Shown here: positions 60,434 through 64,000 of the stretch, piece after piece | Position numbering within the stretch: position 1 is the stretch's first letter | Layout: each line of letters begins with the position of its first letter | Source: Actinopolyspora halophila DSM 43834 | GTDB taxonomy: Bacteria > Actinomycetota > Actinomycetes > Mycobacteriales > Pseudonocardiaceae | DNA length: 64,000 nucleotides | Assembly: GCF_000371785.1 (NCBI RefSeq) | Contig: NZ_AQUI01000002.1 | Span: 2,707,276 to 2,771,275 of the forward strand | Reading direction: 5' to 3' | Position numbers and translations under genes: made by a program | The notes under the pieces: model-generated | What the model was told of the DNA's origin: nothing | Databases searched by the model: none | The model's input: only the letters and a program-made list of their open reading frames with translations

Positions 60434-61059
60434 CCTTGCCACCCCTTCCTGGCGGATTCCACCCACGGGCGAGCGGCGCCCCGCGTCACGGAACCACGAG
60501 GGCGAATACTCCGTACGGGTTCCAGCCACCCCGTCACCCGGCGCCGTCGGGGTCTTCCACTCGGCATCGACGAGCAGGACTCGTCCGAACCGCGTGATCC
60601 GAAATTATACGGTACGGGGGTACCGTGTCAAACTGCTGCACCACCGCACCGAACGACATCGTCGCGGGAGACAGCGGCGACCGCACGCGGTCAGCACCGG
60701 CTGCCGGGCGAGATCCGCCGGGAAGCAGGAATCACGAGCGCGGGAATCCAAGAGGCCGGAATACGCCCGCCGAGCGGAAAAGCGCGGGTTCCACCCCGGG
60801 AACGGCCCATCCGGTCACCTCACGGAGGACCCCACGACTTCCGGCGCCCCGAAAGGGGCGGTTCCGACGACCATCGCCGAAGGGGGCGCCACGGTACCGC
60901 GGACAACCGAGCAATCGCCTCGACGGCGACCTCCTGCGCGCTGTACAACGCCCCGCTACTCCGGCGCACACCTTCGTTTCGTACTCGGTCCGCCGCGAAG
61001 CAACTCCCGCAGCGCGGGCCAGGAGCATTCACCACTCCGAACAGAGCCGGGGGCTCGAC
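60434..61059 (-). other. Gene-free stretch between csoR and copA, holding the copA promoter
   Basis: No gene is supported here; no copZ-like chaperone was found. The only strong signal is the promoter/operator at 60604-60631. Confidence 0.5.
60604..60631 (-). promoter_or_regulatory. copA promoter with operator palindrome in the spacer
   Basis: On the minus strand, TTGACA (60631-60626), a 16-base spacer, then TATAAT (60609-60604): both hexamers match the sigma-70 consensus exactly, rare in this GC-rich DNA. The spacer is filled by a palindrome, ACGGTAC-N4-GTACCGT (60609-60626), with an ACCCCC core like CsoR sites. A bound repressor would cover both hexamers. Confidence 0.88.
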
Positions 61060-61341
61060 TCACGAGCGCACCAAGCGTGCGATCGCGTCACTGGCCTCGC
61101 GGACCTTCTCGTCGGCCGCCTCGCCGCCCTCGTTCATCGCCTCGGCGACGCAGTGCTTGAGATGCTCGTCGAGCAGCCCGAGCGAAACCGACTGCAGCCC
61201 CTTCGTCGCGGCCGAGACCTGTGTCAGGACATCGATGCAGTACTCGTCGTTCTCGACCATGCGAGCCAGCCCCCGGATCTGGCCCTCGATACGTCGCAGC
61301 CGCTTGAGGTATTCCTCCTTGTCCTGCGTGTATCCGCGCAC
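61060..61341 (-). CDS. csoR: Copper-sensing repressor CsoR
   Basis: 93 residues, all-helical DUF156 repressor. LKRLRRIEGQIRGLARMVENDEYCIDVLTQ and LDEHLKHCV supply the Cu(I) ligands Cys35, His60 and Cys64, the exact C-H-C set of CsoR (not RcnR or CstR). Binds DNA without copper and releases it on binding Cu(I). Probable targets are its own promoter (palindrome at 61438) and copA. Confidence 0.96.
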   Translation of the reverse strand: MRGYTQDKEEYLKRLRRIEGQIRGLARMVENDEYCIDVLTQVSAATKGLQSVSLGLLDEHLKHCVAEAMNEGGEAADEKVREASDAIARLVRS

Positions 61342-61380
61342 AACACACTCCCATCGCCTACTTGACCGTCCGTCTCCACA

Positions 61381-61450
61381 CTACCCCCTACCCGTAACCC
61401 CGAAAGACATGACGAGACGGCCGAACACCCTTCCGACACCCCCAGGGGGT
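61381..61450 (-). promoter_or_regulatory. CsoR-type sites upstream of csoR
   Basis: ACCCCC-A-GGGGGT (61438-61450) is a perfect palindrome of the TACCCCC..GGGGGTA type bound by CsoR, about 97 bases before the start. CTACCCCCTACCCGTAA (61381-61397) is a second C-tract nearer the gene. Both fit autoregulation. Confidence 0.55.
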
Positions 61451-61609
61451 CCGTCCCGGCACGGGAGGCGGCTCCCCGCTCCCTCCGCAGAACCACCCGC
61501 CGACCACCGGAGCGGACACCCTCCCCGGGTAGGGGCGGCGGTCCGCTCCGCGGGTGGCCACTTCCGGAACGTCACGTCCCACCCCGGAAAAACCGATTCC
61601 CCGCCCGGA

Positions 61610-61990
61610 TCACTCCCGGTGATCGTCGTGAGCCAGCACCAACTCGACGAGCTCACGCACGTGGTCGTCGTCGAGCACGTAGTAAATCGTGCGTCCCTCG
61701 CGTCGTGTCCGGACCATGGACTCGGAACGCAGCAACCGCAGATGCTGCGAGGTGGCGGCCTCGGACAGACCGATGGTCGCGGCCAGATCGTTGACCGACA
61801 ACTCCGTCGCGGCCAGCAACGCGATGACGATGCGCAACCGAGCCGCTTCACCGAGCAGGTGCAGGGCTCGCGTCACCCGGAAGACGGTCGATTCGTCGGG
61901 CATGGCGGCACTCGCCTTGGACACGCGGTCCGGATGACGCAGCCGAAACGCGGGTTTCGACGGCTGAGCCGGACGATCGGTCGGGCGCAC
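61610..61990 (-). CDS. ArsR/SmtB-family metal-sensing repressor (zinc type)
   Basis: 126 residues. Winged helix LSVNDLAATIGLSEAATSQHLRLLRSESMVRTRREGRTIYYVL. The last helix has Asp108-x-His110-x10-His121-x2-His124, the alpha-5 site of SmtB/CzrA zinc sensors; the ArsR-type CxC site is absent. GTG 61990 follows GGGAGGAGG. It is divergent from the CDF transporter gene, the classic pairing of a zinc or cobalt exporter and its repressor. Confidence 0.93.
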   Translation of the reverse strand: MRPTDRPAQPSKPAFRLRHPDRVSKASAAMPDESTVFRVTRALHLLGEAARLRIVIALLAATELSVNDLAATIGLSEAATSQHLRLLRSESMVRTRREGRTIYYVLDDDHVRELVELVLAHDDHRE

Positions 61991-62029
61991 CGGCTACCTC
62001 CTCCCGACTCCGCAACGCTGCCCGAACAG

Positions 62030-62098
62030 CCTACTACTTGCACGAATACGCAACTATTTATAGATTTACCTTTAAGCGGATGCGCAAGTATTGATGCA
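62030..62098. promoter_or_regulatory. Divergent operator region of arsR and the CDF transporter
   Basis: A short A/T-rich island between the two starts. TTGC-N8-GCAA and TGCGCAA-N3-TTGATGCA, two imperfect inverted repeats, flank TATTTATAGATT, a likely -10 region. Positions fit SmtB-type repression of both genes. Confidence 0.5.
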
Positions 62099-62112
62099 TT
62101 GGAGAGCCGGCA

Positions 62113-63162
62113 GTGCACGAGCGAGGATCCCGATCCCGGGACGCGGAGCACCACGGAGAGCACGGCCACGGGCACGGCCACGGCCACGGCCACGGCCACG
62201 GGCACGAGGTGAATCCGAACGCGGACAAGAAGAAGCTGGTCCTCGCCCTGGTCCTGCTCGGCGGCTTCATGATCGGTGAAACCGTCGCGGCCGTGCTGGC
62301 CAACTCACTGGCGCTGCTGTCGGACGCCGCGCACATGCTCACCGACACCGCCTCGATCGCCTTCGCGCTGATCGCCATGGTCCTGAGCACGTGGAGCAGC
62401 TTCGGCTCCTACACCTTCGGCCTCAAACGCTCGGGAACGCTAGCGGCGTCGATCAACGGCCTGACCCTCACCGGTCTGGGTGGCTATCTGGGTTACGAGG
62501 GCATCCACCGACTGATCGACCCGCCGGAGGTCGGCGGCGCCACAGTGCTGATCGTGGGCTGCACGGGAATCGTGGTCAACCTGCTGGCCACCTGGACGCT
62601 GGCGAAAGCCAACCGCGACAGCCTCAACGTGGAAGGGGCCTTCCAGCACGTACTCAACGACCTCTACGCCTTCATCGGGACCACCGTCTCCGGACTCCTC
62701 GTCCTGACCACGGGATTCATGCGCGCCGACGGGCTGGCCGCCCTCGTCGTCGCCGCCCTGATGCTCAAGGCCGGTGTCGGGCTGATCGGCGAGTCCACCC
62801 GGGTACTGCTGCAGGCGGCGCCACGCGGCCTGGACCCGGACCGGATCCGTACCACACTGCTCTCCGAGTCGAGAGTCACCGAGATCGGTGACCTGCACGT
62901 CTGGGAGGTCTCCTCCGGTTTCCCCGCCCTGTCCGCCCACGTGGTCGTGGACGATCACAGCGATCCCGACGACGTCCGCAGACAGCTGACCGAGCTGCTC
63001 TACGCGGAATTCGGCATCGATCACACGACCATCGAAGTGGCCCGTTCCTCCACCGCCCCCGCCGCGGAGAACATCTCCGCCCGCGGATGCCCACCACTGC
63101 GGAGCGACTCGTCCGCCCGAAATCTCCCGGAAGCGGAAACGAGCCGGGTCCGCGAAAGGTGA
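62113..63162 (+). CDS. Cation diffusion facilitator (zinc/cobalt efflux)
   Basis: 349 residues. A (His-Gly)-rich N-terminal tract binds metal. Six helices with NSLALLSDAAHMLTDTASIAFAL (helix II, HxxxD) and VEGAFQHVLNDLYAFIG (helix V, HxxxD) form the transport site; the C-terminal domain ISARG-terminates after a ferredoxin-like fold with metal-type His (LSAHVVVDDHSD). GTG 62113 follows GGAGAG. Exports Zn, Co or Cd against H+. Confidence 0.94.
   Translation: MHERGSRSRDAEHHGEHGHGHGHGHGHGHGHEVNPNADKKKLVLALVLLGGFMIGETVAAVLANSLALLSDAAHMLTDTASIAFALIAMVLSTWSSFGSYTFGLKRSGTLAASINGLTLTGLGGYLGYEGIHRLIDPPEVGGATVLIVGCTGIVVNLLATWTLAKANRDSLNVEGAFQHVLNDLYAFIGTTVSGLLVLTTGFMRADGLAALVVAALMLKAGVGLIGESTRVLLQAAPRGLDPDRIRTTLLSESRVTEIGDLHVWEVSSGFPALSAHVVVDDHSDPDDVRRQLTELLYAEFGIDHTTIEVARSSTAPAAENISARGCPPLRSDSSARNLPEAETSRVRER
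62161..62205 (+). repeat. Hexamer repeat encoding the His-Gly tract
   Basis: CAC-GG(C/G) is repeated seven times with a final CAC, eight histidines in all. It is prone to length change by slippage and lies inside the CDF gene. Confidence 0.95.
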
Positions 63163-63357
63163 GCCGGGACCGAGACGGGAAGCCCGTCCACTCCGGCCCG
63201 AATCCCGGGGGCAGCGACCGTCACGGAACTTCGGACGAACACTCCACCGCTGCCAGGAACGCACAACCACCCACTCCGAGGTTTGGCACGGAGGGACGTC
63301 CGGGAACCCGGAGACGGAAAGCCCTCTCAATCACGACGGGCCACTGGAGTGATCGGA

Positions 63358-63513
63358 ATGTATCACTCGGCGCAAACCGCTGAGCAACAAGTCCCGGAGA
63401 AAGAGCTCCGGGAAACGAGGATCTCCACTCCTCCGCCCTCCGAGAACCCCCGGACCGAAGTCGACCCGGAGGAGTCGGAGGACGACACCGTCATCACGCT
63501 CGGATACAACTGA
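63358..63513 (+). CDS. Small acidic protein, unknown
   Basis: 51 residues from ATG 63358, with GGAG 8 bases before it. Polar, with EVDPEESEDDTVITLGYN at the end; the acidic segment and TLGYN tail might be an interaction motif. No family recognised. Its frame continues upstream without a ribosome site. Confidence 0.5.
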   Translation: MYHSAQTAEQQVPEKELRETRISTPPPSENPRTEVDPEESEDDTVITLGYN

Positions 63514-63670
63514 GGATTCGACGGGTCCGCTCCGAGCACTCGGATCACGTTCCGCCCCTCTCCGGGAACCTCCCCCGGAAAAGCCGGACACGTGCCGTCA
63601 CACCCTTGCCGGAACCCTCTTTCCGGAAAGCGCAGCGAAAATATCCCGAAACGCACGAAGAGGAGCTCGT

Positions 63671-63898
63671 ATGTCCCAAGACCGGGAAAGTCCCCTCAAG
63701 GACAAGAACTACAACCTGATCACGGTGCTTCAGCAGTCCCTGGAGAACGTCTGGGTCGTGGACAGGTACATCCAGGACGCCGAAAACCAGGGCGACGAAG
63801 AGCTGGCCAGGTGGTTTCGCGCCATCAAGGAGAACAATCAGAAGGCAGGCGAGCAGGGCAAACAACTCCTGCACAAACGTCTGCAAAGTGAGCAGTGA
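63671..63898 (+). CDS. Small helical protein conserved in actinomycetes (probable)
   Basis: 75 residues with GAGGAG 6 bases before ATG. SPLKDKNYNLITVLQQSLENVWVVDRYIQDAENQGDEELARWFRAIKENNQKAGEQGKQLLHKRL resembles a small, stress-associated actinobacterial protein of unknown role that I recall as SPLKDxNYNLI. Entirely helical, no membrane segment. A strong terminator follows. Confidence 0.75.
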   Translation: MSQDRESPLKDKNYNLITVLQQSLENVWVVDRYIQDAENQGDEELARWFRAIKENNQKAGEQGKQLLHKRLQSEQ

Positions 63899-63945
63899 AG
63901 GTTTCACCGAGAACCGCACGCCCCGGTGTTTCCGGTGCCATCAGC

Positions 63946-63974
63946 GGCCCGTTCTTCTCCCACGAGAACGGGCC
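63946..63974 (+). terminator. Terminator after the small helical protein gene
   Basis: GGCCCGTTCT, 9-base loop, AGAACGGGCC: a perfect 10-bp stem 47 bases past the stop codon, followed by CACCTT. Confidence 0.85.
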
Positions 63975-64000
63975 CACCTTCCAGCCCCGCCCAGGGAGAC

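Noticed and set aside
62161-62205. Short tandem repeat as a CRISPR or satellite
   Set aside because: It is in-frame coding sequence for the His-Gly tract of the CDF transporter, without spacers.
58967-62212. 1081-codon open frame on the plus strand across copA, csoR and arsR
   Set aside because: Antisense to three well-supported genes; no domain, no ribosome site, composition typical of a shadow frame.

Overview
The window reads as chromosomal DNA of a GC-rich actinomycete. Starts are often GTG or TTG, neighbouring genes overlap by 4 bases (ATGA, GTGA, TTGA), and third codon positions are so G/C-rich that long false antisense frames are common. Gene content (a conservon-type roadblock/DUF742/GTPase/P450 operon, separate LigD-domain genes, CsoR/CopA, a BCCT osmolyte transporter) fits the Pseudonocardiales, perhaps a salt-tolerant genus such as Actinopolyspora. 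The genus is an inference from gene content only.

Region 1 (1-15,762). Nucleoside salvage comes first (nucleoside hydrolase C-terminus, adenosine deaminase, HAD hydrolase), then a MobA-like protein and a sirtuin. A tightly overlapping assimilatory nitrate operon follows: molybdopterin nitrate reductase, FAD/[2Fe-2S] reductase, NirB, NirD, a sirohydrochlorin-chelatase-like protein and a methyltransferase. MobA (Mo cofactor) and the chelatase (siroheme) would supply its cofactors. An FNT-family channel and a MetF-like reductase are separated by two strong hairpins.

Region 2 (15,763-25,973). Mostly single genes: TauE/SafE and SulP transporters, a macro-domain protein, a MerR regulator, an MBL-fold hydrolase, a YhgE/Pip-like membrane protein, a cold-shock protein, a GGCT-like protein and a serA-DUF1015 pair. 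Several carry clear operator-like repeats.

Region 3 (26,035-42,361). The three activities of LigD (phosphoesterase, ligase, polymerase) are three separate, TTGA-coupled genes. Then come small proteins, a CBS protein, a PaoABC-like molybdenum aldehyde oxidoreductase, an MbfA-like ferritin/VIT protein, a MetE-like methyltransferase, an IS630-derived ORF lacking one catalytic aspartate, a Tat-type intradiol dioxygenase, and a LytS/LytTR system in one operon with an SSS-family symporter.

Region 4 (42,525-49,771). A conservon operon (histidine-kinase-like protein, roadblock, DUF742, GTPase, two P450s, the last two overlapping by 133 bp) borders a dead IS605-type element. The element has a tnpA with an in-frame stop, a tnpB with a large internal in-frame deletion, and end hairpins; a second decayed tnpB lies beside it.

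Region 5 (49,772-64,000). SRPBCC protein, BCCT transporter, secreted GH43 arabinanase, VOC and DUF2267/PCD proteins, a GntR regulator divergent from a second adenosine deaminase with shared operators, copper export (CopA, CsoR), zinc-type export (ArsR/SmtB, CDF) and two small proteins. No rRNA, tRNA, CRISPR array or prophage was seen.
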